The notes: a model not told the origin generated them from the letters alone. DNA of 64,000 nt from Pantoea sp. At-9b (GCF_000175935.2 NC_014837.1:1860001-1924000); one strand, 5' to 3'. Shown: positions 36,143 to 45,533, numbered from the stretch's first letter. A program made the numbers and translations.

Positions 36143-37509
36143 TGCCTTCGCTTCGTTGGTTAATGTTGCCACTCGCGATATTACCTGGAGAAAAAGTCGC
36201 TGCATGTTGGTCTGATGGCGATGTGGCGCTATTTAGCCAGATGTCTGCGGTGCGCAAAAAATCGGCGATCTGGCAGGTTGAAGGACAACGTCCCTGGCAG
36301 GCTTATAATGGCTATAACGACATCGCGATTAAATACAGTAACCGTTGTTCGCTGGTTGAAGATCAATTAAGACTCAATATGGCTCTGTATGGCTTCGCTT
36401 ATTATCCATTGCGCCATACCGGGACATTCGAGCAAGATGATCAGCGAGCCAAATTGCTGTTTGACCGTCTAAGCCTTACTTACAACATTAGTGAAACCAT
36501 CAAGTTGGAAACCGGGAAAATAAGCCGTCATCGCGGATTGTTCTATCTCGTATCTCCGGCCGATTTGTTGAACAACTACGCTGGCGGCTTCAAACCTACG
36601 CGTATATACCATCCGGCGATGAAGCAAGCCACAACGGAGTCATCCTGGGGGGCAGAGCTGTCCGAAACCGGTGAGCAACACGCATTGTCATTCTCCGTCG
36701 CGCCGAAATTAACTCAACCGGGAGCTCGTTATGCATCGTCTACTGCCTGGTCTTCACTCGAACGGTCAAATAGCAATGAACGTTATTTACTGAGTTATAC
36801 AGACTACCGCTACGGCAATAACGTTCCCTCTGCCAGCCTCATGCTGGGAGATACGCCCGCTGTTGCGCTGGGCAATAGCTATAATGTATCGCAACAGCTG
36901 ACATTTAATAGTGAGCTCGCCTGGCACCGAAAGTCACCATGGCGACATCTGGATGAGGAAAAGGTAAGTCAGTTGCAAAATTACACTTTTCCTGATGCGC
37001 TCTACCATACTCCTGAGAAACAAAACGTCGAACTGGCGCTGGGCCTGCAATATACCAGCGACCGTTTTAGCCAGTTTGGCGTAGCGTACTATTTTCAAAG
37101 TGCAGGTTATTCTGCGCGACAATGGCGTAAACAAACCGATCTGATTAATTTTCTCAACCAAAGAACGCAAAATCCTGCGCTGGAGAGTGCCTTTGATAAT
37201 TATAAATATTTAATGGCTTCGGAGATCTATAATACGACCGGAAAAGGTCACTTTATCGGAAAACATTATATTAACAGTTATGCCAGCATTGTTCTTGATG
37301 AGCATGGCACTCTTCATCCCTGGTCGGTTTTAAATATAACGGATAAGAGTTCAATGCTTGGGGTAACGTTCACCCGACGACTGAATAGTCTGAACAAACA
37401 GATGGAAATATATACCGGCATTTATGCGGCGGTGGGCAATAAACATTCGGAATTCGGCCTGTTTGGTGAAACTTTTGGCACCTATATGGGTTTTCATTAC
37501 ACTTTTTAA
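36142..37509 (+). CDS. Putative outer-membrane beta-barrel protein
   Basis: A 455-aa exported protein. The N-terminus MPSLRWLMLPLAILPGEKVAA is signal-like. The rest alternates polar and hydrophobic residues with many Tyr/Phe/Trp (NMALYGFAYYPLRHTGTF, NERYLLSYTDYRYG, QFGVAYYFQSAGY, GKHYINSYASIVL), and it ends TYMGFHYTF, with C-terminal Phe as expected for an outer-membrane barrel recognised by the BAM machine. I do not recognise the family. With the LolA-like carrier and ABC exporter upstream it completes a route to the outer membrane. Confidence 0.8.
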   Translation: MPSLRWLMLPLAILPGEKVAACWSDGDVALFSQMSAVRKKSAIWQVEGQRPWQAYNGYNDIAIKYSNRCSLVEDQLRLNMALYGFAYYPLRHTGTFEQDDQRAKLLFDRLSLTYNISETIKLETGKISRHRGLFYLVSPADLLNNYAGGFKPTRIYHPAMKQATTESSWGAELSETGEQHALSFSVAPKLTQPGARYASSTAWSSLERSNSNERYLLSYTDYRYGNNVPSASLMLGDTPAVALGNSYNVSQQLTFNSELAWHRKSPWRHLDEEKVSQLQNYTFPDALYHTPEKQNVELALGLQYTSDRFSQFGVAYYFQSAGYSARQWRKQTDLINFLNQRTQNPALESAFDNYKYLMASEIYNTTGKGHFIGKHYINSYASIVLDEHGTLHPWSVLNITDKSSMLGVTFTRRLNSLNKQMEIYTGIYAAVGNKHSEFGLFGETFGTYMGFHYTF

Positions 37510-37518
37510 GGTTCTTTT

Positions 37519-38439
37519 ATGGATAGCAGACCACGGCAGCCGATCAGCTTGATGTTTTCCGGCCAGGGCAACCCGGTTATCGGCATGGGCGCGGATTTAT
37601 GGAGTATTAACGAGACAACCCGGCAAATCTGGGATTGCGCAAGCGATATCTCAGGCATGGATCTTCGCCGCCTCTGCCTGAAAGGCCCCATGAACAAGCT
37701 GGTACAAACGTCCTGCCAGCAACTGGCAGTGACTGCAATTAACATTTCACTCTACGCCTTGTTGCGAGAAAAACTCCATGCTGACGCCGTCATCAGTAGC
37801 TGCGGCCATAGTCTGGGGGAATACAGTGCGTTGTATGCCGCCAATGCCATAACGCTGGAAAATCTGTTTAACGTGATCCACTTTCGTGCGCAATTAATGC
37901 ATGAGCTGAGCCTGGAAAATAAAGGCGCGATGTGCGTCGTTAAGGGCGTGGATTATCAGGCGATCAGCGCAATGATGACCCGTTTTGATGCTGATCTGGA
38001 TGTGAGCTGTGATAACAGCCCGCGCCAACAGGTTATTGGTGGGCACACCCCGGCACTTACCGCGTTCGCACAGCGGCTGGTCGGGGAAGGCTATGCCGTC
38101 ATCAAACCCGGTGTCAGTGGTGCCTGGCATAGTCGATTAATGGCGAAGGGGGTCAGTCTCATGCGCGATTTTTTAGCGACGGTGGCGATCAAGCGTCCTG
38201 ATTATGCGGTTCTGATGAATGTTACCGGCACAGAAGAAGTTGAGCTGGAACAGATAAAACAGAATTTATCACTGCATTTTACCCATACGGTTAAATGGAC
38301 GGATACGATTAACCATTTGTTAGATCATCCGGCAAAACCGCTACTGGTTGAAGTGAGCCATAAACCCTACCTCGGGCATATGCTGCATGACTTTGCCGGT
38401 TTCACACCGGACATGACGCTGCATTGTCGCAAGATTTAA
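37519..38439 (+). CDS. Malonyl-CoA:ACP transacylase (FabD-like)
   Basis: A 306-aa acyltransferase that loads malonyl groups on the cluster ACP. LMFSGQGNP (12-19), nucleophile Ser98 in GHSLGEYSAL, Arg123 in HFRAQLM (binds the malonyl carboxylate) and catalytic His204 in SGAWHSRLM are present. It lies 9 bp after the barrel gene and 15 bp before the membrane-protein gene. It is a second copy relative to the housekeeping fabD. Confidence 0.93.
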   Translation: MDSRPRQPISLMFSGQGNPVIGMGADLWSINETTRQIWDCASDISGMDLRRLCLKGPMNKLVQTSCQQLAVTAINISLYALLREKLHADAVISSCGHSLGEYSALYAANAITLENLFNVIHFRAQLMHELSLENKGAMCVVKGVDYQAISAMMTRFDADLDVSCDNSPRQQVIGGHTPALTAFAQRLVGEGYAVIKPGVSGAWHSRLMAKGVSLMRDFLATVAIKRPDYAVLMNVTGTEEVELEQIKQNLSLHFTHTVKWTDTINHLLDHPAKPLLVEVSHKPYLGHMLHDFAGFTPDMTLHCRKI

Positions 38440-38454
38440 TATTACGGGTGTCGC

Positions 38455-39450
38455 ATGATTCCAGATTATCAGAAGTTTATCTATTTTCAGGATAAAAGAG
38501 CCATTCCTTTTTTTTATGTTTTAATTTTTATTGTATTGGGTTTTTATTGGAAGAATAATGATTACGAACTGACACAGAATAACGCATGGTCTGTTAGTGC
38601 AGTGCTGGCTATCATGCTGTTCCACATTATTTATGACCTTAAAGCTTCATGGGCGTATAGCTGCGTCCTGGGTCGTGTTGATGTCGATCGTTTTAATGGC
38701 CAGCGATGTCACCCGGTGCTGAATGTGGTTTCACGACCGATATTGCTCAGTGCACTCTCGCTAGCTGTATTTTGGACCGTGGCAAACGTATGTTTGTTAA
38801 GTTCCGCAAAATTTTATCCCATGCTTTATCTGTCTCTCATCTCGCCATTCACCATTTATCTGGTGTTTCGCTGGGTTAGACCGCTGTACATCCGGCAAGT
38901 CCTGACCGCTGTTGCACCAGGGGTGAAATACCGGCATATGTATCAATATGTCATGTGCTATCTCTGTTCTGTCACTGTGCTGAATCTTATTTCAGTCAGT
39001 CCTTTGGCAGCGAGTGCCGATTTTTCCATACGGGAAGGTTTCTTTTCCGCCAGGCTAATGGTGGCCATGCTGATGCTTTGTACAATTGTGTTAGCCATAA
39101 ATTTATTTTTTACGCGTCTGCCTAAGCGATACGTATTCTTAGGTCGGATCTTGTTGAAGGAAATAGATTTTTACTTTTCAACCTCCATTCCCTTAAACAC
39201 TTTTTCGATGATGCCTTTTATCGTCAGACTATTGATTGTTGAGTGGGTTCTATTGCTATGGATTATACTGATCAGCAGTGCATTAAATCTATTGCATTGG
39301 CAGCCTGGATTTGAACTCTACTTTTTTCTCTGTTTTCTACCCTGTATAGGTTATTACTTTTTACACACTTGGTGGAAATGGCATCATGAGTTCATGATGG
39401 CCTGTGATATGTACTTTCGCTATGATGTCTTTAACAAGCGCACGCTTTGA
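38455..39450 (+). CDS. Polytopic inner-membrane protein of unknown function
   Basis: A 331-aa protein with roughly eight membrane helices (for example FFYVLIFIVLGFYW, SAVLAIMLFHIIYDL, ILLSALSLAVFWTVANVCLL, LYLSLISPFTIYLVF, MLMLCTIVLAINLFF, LLLWIILISSALNLL, YFFLCFLPCIGYYFL). No family motif recognised. AT-rich. It is the last gene of the operon. It could be an acyltransferase-like or lipid-handling membrane protein, but nothing in the sequence proves this. No hairpin terminator was seen immediately after it; a 159-bp gap leads to the second LuxR-type gene. Confidence 0.68.
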   Translation: MIPDYQKFIYFQDKRAIPFFYVLIFIVLGFYWKNNDYELTQNNAWSVSAVLAIMLFHIIYDLKASWAYSCVLGRVDVDRFNGQRCHPVLNVVSRPILLSALSLAVFWTVANVCLLSSAKFYPMLYLSLISPFTIYLVFRWVRPLYIRQVLTAVAPGVKYRHMYQYVMCYLCSVTVLNLISVSPLAASADFSIREGFFSARLMVAMLMLCTIVLAINLFFTRLPKRYVFLGRILLKEIDFYFSTSIPLNTFSMMPFIVRLLIVEWVLLLWIILISSALNLLHWQPGFELYFFLCFLPCIGYYFLHTWWKWHHEFMMACDMYFRYDVFNKRTL

Positions 39451-39609
39451 TCTTGATCAGAGGAGAGGTTGTACAACTACTAAGATAATCTTTAAAAAGG
39501 TAAATAATTACAATCTGAGAGAAATCTTATTTCTCAAAGGTCATCACCCTGCGTAATTTACCCCAGCGAGTGAGAATGGCGGTAACATACATGGATGAGG
39601 TAAGCCTTT

Positions 39610-40230
39610 TTGAAACAGAGGATTGTTGGCGCATTGAGCTGCATGGGATGCCGGCTCGGTTGTCGTATTGGTGGTGACGAAGATTTTAACGTTGAATTTT
39701 GCACGGATAAAAAGTTAGTGCTTTGGCCGGAGGGTAACGATTATTTAAAATTGGCGTTACATGAGTTGATTTTTAAGGGTAATGGCTGCGAGTTAAGTGA
39801 AGATACCCTGATTATTGATTGCTCTTTGAGAAATCTCGGTTTATTCATTAATGATGAATGGCTGACGTTTCTCTCCGCGCAAGGCATGGGAATGGTGCTC
39901 ATTCCTGACCGAAGAATGATCGCGATTGCACATTATTGGTGGCGAAAATCAACCAGTATCAAAGGTGTTATCTCAACTGATGCGGGGATGGGCAACTTTA
40001 TGCGTGATTTAAAAAAAAGGCTGTGTGGCGGCAGTGACAGGCAAAGTAAAACGCCGGTTGCGACCGAGCGAGAGATGCATGTCCTGGCGATGATTTACGC
40101 TGGCCGGACGGTTCAGGAAATCGCCACGCTCTTGGGCTGTAGCGTTAAAAGCGTGTATATCCATAAGTCAGCGATCAAGAAGAAAATGGGGAATGATATT
40201 GCCTTCCATATGCTGGCGCATAAGTACTAG
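39610..40230 (+). CDS. LuxR-type transcriptional regulator (right flank of the cluster)
   Basis: A 206-aa regulator, paralogue of the one at 18844-19476: shared WPEGNDYLKLALHE, IIDCSLRNLGLFINDEWL, GMGMVLIPDRRMIAIAHYWW and a C-terminal LuxR/GerE helix-turn-helix (ATEREMHVLAMIYAGRTVQEIATLLGCSVKSVYIHKSAIKKKMG). The start is a TTG at 39610, nine bases after GAGG; the next in-frame ATG (39643) has no ribosome site. An overlapping 27-codon frame at 39591 was judged spurious. Same direction as the operon but 159 bp away, so it may have its own promoter. Confidence 0.82.
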   Translation: MKQRIVGALSCMGCRLGCRIGGDEDFNVEFCTDKKLVLWPEGNDYLKLALHELIFKGNGCELSEDTLIIDCSLRNLGLFINDEWLTFLSAQGMGMVLIPDRRMIAIAHYWWRKSTSIKGVISTDAGMGNFMRDLKKRLCGGSDRQSKTPVATEREMHVLAMIYAGRTVQEIATLLGCSVKSVYIHKSAIKKKMGNDIAFHMLAHKY

Positions 40231-40251
40231 TCGCAGGAGCACGTGCATAAT

Positions 40252-40280
40252 AATCCGGAAATAAAGACTATTTCCGGATT
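40252..40280 (-). terminator. 12-bp perfect hairpin downstream of slyB and the second LuxR gene
   Basis: AATCCGGAAATA-AAGAC-TATTTCCGGATT, a perfect 12-bp stem between the ends of the convergent LuxR-type gene and slyB. T-runs are poor on both sides (ATTATTATG on the minus strand). It probably ends both transcripts and marks the right edge of the insertion. Confidence 0.65.
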
Positions 40281-40312
40281 CAAGACAGAGAGGGGATCGT
40301 CAGCGGCAAAGC

Positions 40313-40780
40313 TTAGCGCGGAGACACCGTTACCTGGCTGCCATTCGATGCCATCACAACACGCTGGCCAACTGAGAAGCGTGTTGCGGCTTGTTTCTGT
40401 ACCACCATGATGGTGTTACCGTCATCCTTGCGGATCTCCAGCTCAACGCCATCACTCTTGTTCAGGGTGCTCTGTACACCTTGACCGGCTACACCGCCGA
40501 GCACGGCACCGCCAGCGGTTGCCAGGCTACGGCCGCTGCCGCCGCCGATGGTGTTACCGAGAAAACCACCCAATACGGCACCACCAATGGCACCAATGAC
40601 GTTGTTTTCATCACCACCCTGAATTTTGACCGGGCGAACAGAAACCAGCGTACCGTAAGAAACGCTTTGTACCTGTTTTGCTTCACTGGCACTGTAAACA
40701 TCACCAGAAAGGGTGTCGTTACTCACGCAACCTGCCAGCGTCAAGCCAGCAAGCGAGACGACCAGAAAACGCTTAATCAT
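40313..40780 (-). CDS. slyB: Outer-membrane lipoprotein SlyB
   Basis: PhoP-regulated envelope lipoprotein of the 17 kDa antigen family that stabilises outer-membrane proteins under stress. The 155-aa protein equals E. coli SlyB in length; signal MIKRFLVVSLAGLTLAGC with lipobox LAGC (Cys18) and glycine-zipper GAIGGAVLGGFLGNTIGGGSGRSLATAGGAVLGGVAGQ. In E. coli slyA and slyB are convergent neighbours; here 21 kb of foreign genes lie between them. No clear PhoP box found upstream. Confidence 0.96.
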   Translation of the reverse strand: MIKRFLVVSLAGLTLAGCVSNDTLSGDVYSASEAKQVQSVSYGTLVSVRPVKIQGGDENNVIGAIGGAVLGGFLGNTIGGGSGRSLATAGGAVLGGVAGQGVQSTLNKSDGVELEIRKDDGNTIMVVQKQAATRFSVGQRVVMASNGSQVTVSPR

Positions 40781-41064
40781 CAGAAAGCTCCTTCATGCAA
40801 AAATGTGCCATGTTCTCATCCTGTTCTGCACAGAGTATAAGACACAAAACTGGCAATTGACTCTTCGTCCGGATAATACGCGGTTGGAGGCGAAGCATAG
40901 ACCATTGCATCTCAACAAAAATTCAATTGAACACGAAATATTTTAACCTGGAATGCGCTTCGCAATGTGCTTAAAAAGCGGAATTTAATCATAGAATTAG
41001 CCACCGTAATTTGCCAGGCTACTGAGAGATGAATCATTTGCTCGTGGGCGAGTAAGGAAATGCT

Positions 41065-42186
41065 ATGAAATCAGGACGCTATATCGGCGTGATGTCCGGT
41101 ACCAGTCTTGACGGTGTTGATGTGGTGCTGGCGGCTATTGATGAACACATGGTGGCGCAGCAGGCGAGTTATTGTCACCCGATACCGCAAGATTTGCGTC
41201 AGCAGGTGCTGGCGATCTGTCAGGGGCAGGCACTGACGTTGTCACAACTGGGGCAGTTGGATACCCGGTTGGGTCAGCTGTTCGCCGACGCGGTATTGAC
41301 GCTGATGCGACAACAGTCGCTGGAAGCCAGCGACATCATGGCGATTGGTTGCCACGGGCAAACGGTATGGCATGAACCGTTGAGCGATGCGCCTAACACC
41401 CTCCAGATTGGTGATAATAACCAAATCGTTGCTGCAACTGGCGTCACGGTGGTCGGGGATTTTCGCCGCCGCGATATGGCGCTGGGCGGGCAGGGTGCGC
41501 CGCTGGTGCCCGCGTTTCATCAGGCGCTGTTAATGGACAGCGTTGAACGGCGCATGGTGCTGAATATTGGTGGTATTGCCAACCTCTCCCTGTTGATCCC
41601 TGGTCTTGCAGTACGGGGCTTCGACACCGGGCCGGGCAATATGCTGATCGATGCGTGGATTTGGCGCAACAAAGGTCAGGCTTACGACAAAGATGCTGTC
41701 TGGGCGCGCAGTGGCCAGGTGGTCCCGGCGCTGCTCGATCAGATGCTGGCCGACCCGTGGTTTGCCTTGCCGCCACCGAAAAGCACCGGCCGCGAATACT
41801 TCAACCTGGGCTGGATCGAACAGCAATTACAACGTTTCCCGGCGCTGGCAGCGCAGGATGTCCAGGCTACACTGACCGAGCTCACCGCGTTGACCATTGC
41901 GCAACAAGTACAACTCAATGATGGCTGCGACCGTCTGTTGGTGTGCGGAGGCGGCAGCCGTAATCCGCTGCTGATGGCACGTCTGGCGGCGTTGCTGCCA
42001 GGTACGGAGGTCAACACCACCGACCAGGCCGGTATCAGCGGCGATGATATGGAAGCGCTGGCCTTTGCCTGGCTGGCCTTCCGAACCCTGTCCGGTTTAC
42101 CGGGCAATTTACCGGCAGTGACTGGCGCACGTGCAATGAGCGTGCTGGGTGCCATCTATCCGGCCAATCCCCGGCAGATACGTTAA
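41065..42186 (+). CDS. anmK: Anhydro-N-acetylmuramic acid kinase
   Basis: Cleaves the 1,6-anhydro ring of anhydroMurNAc and phosphorylates it, giving MurNAc-6-phosphate during murein recycling in the cytoplasm. 373 aa (E. coli 369) with the phosphate-binding start [12 protein letters not shown], the segment [13 protein letters not shown] and the late [14 protein letters not shown]-dependent, sugar-kinase/hexokinase fold. Followed 9 bp later by mliC. Confidence 0.96.
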   Translation: MKSGRYIGVMSGTSLDGVDVVLAAIDEHMVAQQASYCHPIPQDLRQQVLAICQGQALTLSQLGQLDTRLGQLFADAVLTLMRQQSLEASDIMAIGCHGQTVWHEPLSDAPNTLQIGDNNQIVAATGVTVVGDFRRRDMALGGQGAPLVPAFHQALLMDSVERRMVLNIGGIANLSLLIPGLAVRGFDTGPGNMLIDAWIWRNKGQAYDKDAVWARSGQVVPALLDQMLADPWFALPPPKSTGREYFNLGWIEQQLQRFPALAAQDVQATLTELTALTIAQQVQLNDGCDRLLVCGGGSRNPLLMARLAALLPGTEVNTTDQAGISGDDMEALAFAWLAFRTLSGLPGNLPAVTGARAMSVLGAIYPANPRQIR

Positions 42187-42195
42187 GGAGTAAAG

Positions 42196-42522
42196 ATGAA
42201 AAAGGCGATAGTAATGGGTGGCGTTCTGCTGCTGAGCGGTTGTGGTTTAATGCATAAATCGGCGCCGGCACCGCAAACGCTGCATTACCGCTGTGGCACA
42301 TTGCCGTTGACGGTCACCCTTGATAACCCGCGTCAGCAGGTCAGCTTTATTCTGGATGGCAAACCGCTGACGCTGACACAAACGGTTTCCGCTTCCGGCG
42401 CGCGCTACAGTGACGGCACTTACGTTTTCTGGTCGAAAGGTAATGGCGCCTTTGTCGAACGTAACGATAAAATTGTGATTAATGACTGCGAATTGCAGAA
42501 TGCGGATGGTTCCGCCCAGTAA
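42196..42522 (+). CDS. mliC: Membrane-bound lysozyme inhibitor of C-type lysozyme MliC
   Basis: Outer-membrane lipoprotein that blocks host C-type lysozyme. The 108-aa precursor has signal MKKAIVMGGVLLLSGC with lipobox LSGC (Cys16), and the eight-stranded domain pattern LHYRCGTLPLTVTLDN...GARYSDGTYVFWSKGNGAFVE with a disulfide Cys pair (YRCG, NDCEL). The Ser and Lys that plug the lysozyme site in E. coli MliC lie in the region ARYSDG and WSKG. Confidence 0.94.
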   Translation: MKKAIVMGGVLLLSGCGLMHKSAPAPQTLHYRCGTLPLTVTLDNPRQQVSFILDGKPLTLTQTVSASGARYSDGTYVFWSKGNGAFVERNDKIVINDCELQNADGSAQ

Positions 42523-42545
42523 TCGGTTGAGAAAGAGTGAACAGC

Positions 42546-43202
42546 ATGAGCGACAGTGACAGCTTGCAAAATATTGCCCACCTGCGTCGTGAATACACCC
42601 GTGGTGGTTTACGCCGTAAAGATCTGCCAGAGGACCCTCTGGCGCTGTTTGAGCAGTGGCTACAGCAGGCCTGCACCGCCCAACTGCCCGATCCCACCGC
42701 CATGACGGTAGCGACGGTTGACAGCAGCGGTCAGCCTTATCAGCGCATCGTGTTGCTGAAGCACTACGATGACAAAGGCATGGTGTTTTACACCAATCTT
42801 GGCAGCCGTAAGGCGTTGCAGCTGGCAGATAATCCGCGCATATCGCTGCACTTCCCGTGGCACTACCTGGAACGTCAGGTAATGGTGCTGGGTGAAGTGG
42901 AAAAACTGTCCGCACTCGAGGTGCTGAAGTATTTCCACAGCCGCCCGCGTGATAGCCAGATTGGTGCCTGGGTTTCGAAGCAGTCGAGCCGTATTTCAGC
43001 GCGTGGCGTGCTGGAAGGCAAATTCCTCGAACTGAAGCAGAAGTTCCAGCAGGGTGAAGTGCCGTTGCCGAGTTTCTGGGGCGGATTCCGGGTCAAATTT
43101 CACACCATGGAGTTCTGGCAAGGGGGAGAACATCGCCTGCATGATCGCTTCCTCTATCAACGTCAGGACAATGGCTGGTCAATCGACCGTCTCGCCCCGT
43201 AA
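42546..43202 (+). CDS. pdxH: Pyridoxine/pyridoxamine 5'-phosphate oxidase
   Basis: FMN enzyme that oxidises PNP or PMP to pyridoxal 5'-phosphate. From ATG 42546 it is 218 aa, the E. coli length, with [50 protein letters not shown] and [12 protein letters not shown] near the end. A GTG three codons upstream (42537) is less likely. 23 bp after mliC; tyrS follows. Confidence 0.97.
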   Translation: MSDSDSLQNIAHLRREYTRGGLRRKDLPEDPLALFEQWLQQACTAQLPDPTAMTVATVDSSGQPYQRIVLLKHYDDKGMVFYTNLGSRKALQLADNPRISLHFPWHYLERQVMVLGEVEKLSALEVLKYFHSRPRDSQIGAWVSKQSSRISARGVLEGKFLELKQKFQQGEVPLPSFWGGFRVKFHTMEFWQGGEHRLHDRFLYQRQDNGWSIDRLAP

Positions 43203-43341
43203 AACTGCGTTTTAACCCCTTTCAACGCTGGCGCAGTTGGCTTCAGCGCTTTATGCTATAGCCCTCATTTTTTTCACTTCCGCAAATCAGCGGAAAGCTG
43301 TGTACCAGCCTAGGTGCAGTCTGATCAATTTGGAGTCAGTG

Positions 43342-44616
43342 ATGACCAGCAGTAACCTGATACAACAATTGCAAGAGAGGGGCTTGATTGCCCAGGTAAC
43401 GGACGAGGAAGCGTTAGCAGAGCGACTGGCGCAAGGGCCAATTGCACTCTATTGCGGCTTTGATCCCACCGCTGATAGCTTGCACTTGGGCCATCTGGTG
43501 CCGCTGCTCTGCCTGAAACGTTTTCAGGACGCCGGACACAAGCCGGTCGCGCTGGTGGGTGGTGCCACCGGTCTGATTGGCGATCCCAGCTTTAAAGCAG
43601 CAGAACGTAAACTGAACACGACCGAAACCGTGGGCGAGTGGGTGGAGAAAATCCGCCATCAGGTCGCGCCATTCCTCAGTTTCGATTGTGGCGACAACAG
43701 CGCCATCGCCGCCAATAACTATGACTGGTTCGGTGGCATGAACGTGCTGACCTTCCTGCGTGACATCGGTAAACACTTCTCAGTGAACCAGATGATCAAC
43801 AAAGAAGCGGTCAAACAGCGTCTGAACCGTGAAGATCAGGGCATCTCCTACACCGAGTTCTCCTACAACCTGCTGCAAGGTTATGACTTCGCCGAGCTGA
43901 ACAAGCGTTATGGCGTGGTACTGCAAATTGGCGGTTCTGACCAGTGGGGCAACATCACCTCCGGTATCGATTTAACCCGTCGCCTGCACCAGCAGCAGAC
44001 CTGGGGTCTGACCGTTCCGTTGATCACCAAATCTGACGGCACCAAATTCGGTAAAACCGAAGGCGGCGCGGTATGGCTCGACGCGAAGAAAACCAGTCCG
44101 TACAAGTTCTACCAGTTCTGGATCAACACCGCTGATGCGGATGTGTATCGCTTCCTGAAATTCTTCACCTTCATGAGCATTGAAGAGATCAATGCGCTGG
44201 AAGAACAAGACAAGAACAGCGGCACCGCGCCACGTGCGCAGTACGTGCTGGCAGAGCAGGTGACCCGTCTGGTACATGGCGAAGCCGGTTTGACCGCAGC
44301 CAAGCGTATTACCGAGAGCCTGTTCTCAGGCAGCCTGAGCGACATGACCGAAGCAGATTTTGAGCAGCTGGCGCAGGACGGTATGCCAACCATCAACCTG
44401 AGTGCAGAAGATGACCTGCAACAGGCGCTGGTGAAAGCGGAGCTGGTGCCATCACGCGGTCAGGCACGCACCATGATCGGTTCAAACGCCGTTTCGCTGA
44501 ACGGTGAAAAACAGTCTGACGCGGAATACCGTTTCAGCGATAGCGATAAACTGTTTGGTCGCTTTACGTTGTTGCGTCGCGGCAAAAAACACTACTGCCT
44601 GATCAACTGGCAGTAA
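43342..44616 (+). CDS. tyrS: Tyrosyl-tRNA synthetase
   Basis: Class I synthetase charging tRNA-Tyr. From ATG 43342 it has 424 aa, exactly E. coli TyrS. It has [20 protein letters not shown] (HIGH-type motif), [22 protein letters not shown] (KMSKS equivalent) and a C-terminal S4 RNA-binding domain ([20 protein letters not shown]). The longer frame from 43237 adds residues with no counterpart. The gene ends 24 bp ahead of a strong terminator. Confidence 0.97.
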   Translation: MTSSNLIQQLQERGLIAQVTDEEALAERLAQGPIALYCGFDPTADSLHLGHLVPLLCLKRFQDAGHKPVALVGGATGLIGDPSFKAAERKLNTTETVGEWVEKIRHQVAPFLSFDCGDNSAIAANNYDWFGGMNVLTFLRDIGKHFSVNQMINKEAVKQRLNREDQGISYTEFSYNLLQGYDFAELNKRYGVVLQIGGSDQWGNITSGIDLTRRLHQQQTWGLTVPLITKSDGTKFGKTEGGAVWLDAKKTSPYKFYQFWINTADADVYRFLKFFTFMSIEEINALEEQDKNSGTAPRAQYVLAEQVTRLVHGEAGLTAAKRITESLFSGSLSDMTEADFEQLAQDGMPTINLSAEDDLQQALVKAELVPSRGQARTMIGSNAVSLNGEKQSDAEYRFSDSDKLFGRFTLLRRGKKHYCLINWQ

Positions 44617-44624
44617 GAGGTTCA

Positions 44625-44648
44625 GGGCCGGTCTCCGGCCCTTTTTTT
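44625..44648 (+). terminator. Rho-independent terminator after tyrS
   Basis: GGGCCGG-TCT-CCGGCCC stem directly followed by TTTTTTT, just downstream of the tyrS stop. Textbook intrinsic terminator. Confidence 0.95.
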
Positions 44649-44672
44649 ATGGCAAGGCAGTACAGGGCAATA

Positions 44673-45533
44673 ATGAAAAATATTCTCGCAATCCAGTCAC
44701 ATGTTGTTTATGGCCACGCCGGCAACAGCGCGGCAGAATTTCCCATGCGTCGTATGGGTGCCAATGTCTGGCCGCTGAATACCGTACAGTTCTCCAACCA
44801 CACGCAGTATGGTCACTGGACTGGCACCGTGATGCCTGCAACCCATCTGACCGATATCGTCCAGGGTATCGCTGCCATTGATCGGTTGAAAACCTGTGAT
44901 GCGGTACTGAGCGGTTATCTGGGTTCTGCTGAGCAGGGCGAGCAAATCCTTGAAATCGTCCGTCAGGTGAAAGCCGCCAACCCGAATGCCTGGTACTTCT
45001 GCGATCCCGTGATGGGACACCCGGAAAAAGGCTGTATTGTCGCGCCAGGCGTGGCAGAGTTTCATTGCAAAATGGCGCTGCCTGCCAGCGATATCATTGC
45101 GCCGAACCTGTTGGAGTTGGAGATGCTCAGCGGGCATAGCATTGCCAATGTTGATCAGGCGGTGGTTGCGGCGCGTGCGCTGATTGCCCAGGGGCCAAAA
45201 GTGGTGCTGGTAAAACATCTGGCGCGGGCCGGACGTCGCAGCGACCGCTTTGAGATGCTGCTGGTCACCGCTGATGAATGCTGGCATATCGACCGTCCAC
45301 TGGTCGATTTTGGCGTGCGTCAGCCGGTGGGCGTGGGCGACCTGACCAGCGGGCTGTTGCTGGTGGATCTGCTGCATGGCAAGTCACTGCGTGATGCGCT
45401 GGAGCACGTCACGGCAGCGGTTTATGAAGTGATGCTGAAAACCCATGAAATGGGCGAGTATGAACTGCAACTGGTGGCGGCGCAGGACGCCATCGCGCAA
45501 CCGACGCAGCATTTTGCGGCTGAAAAGCTGTAA
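44673..45533 (+). CDS. pdxY: Pyridoxal kinase 2
   Basis: ATP-dependent kinase phosphorylating pyridoxal for salvage to PLP. From ATG 44673 it is 286 aa (E. coli 287), beginning [29 protein letters not shown]. It has VMGHPEKGC...[11 protein letters not shown] and the ribokinase-type anion-hole end [16 protein letters not shown], with Cys/Asp in place. The first in-frame Met of the longer frame (44649) overlaps the terminator and is unlikely. It ends before a palindromic repeat facing gstA. Confidence 0.95.
   Translation: MKNILAIQSHVVYGHAGNSAAEFPMRRMGANVWPLNTVQFSNHTQYGHWTGTVMPATHLTDIVQGIAAIDRLKTCDAVLSGYLGSAEQGEQILEIVRQVKAANPNAWYFCDPVMGHPEKGCIVAPGVAEFHCKMALPASDIIAPNLLELEMLSGHSIANVDQAVVAARALIAQGPKVVLVKHLARAGRRSDRFEMLLVTADECWHIDRPLVDFGVRQPVGVGDLTSGLLLVDLLHGKSLRDALEHVTAAVYEVMLKTHEMGEYELQLVAAQDAIAQPTQHFAAEKL

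Noticed and set aside
39591..39674. A 27-codon frame MDEVSLFETEDCWR overlapping the second LuxR gene
   Set aside because: It is short, ends inside the regulator gene in another frame and has no recognisable content.
18844..40230. The cluster as an aryl polyene or flexirubin locus
   Set aside because: There is no aromatic ammonia-lyase, CoA or ACP ligase, glycosyltransferase, acyltransferase of the LpxA/lauroyl type or MMPL exporter; instead GcvT-like and TPS genes are present.
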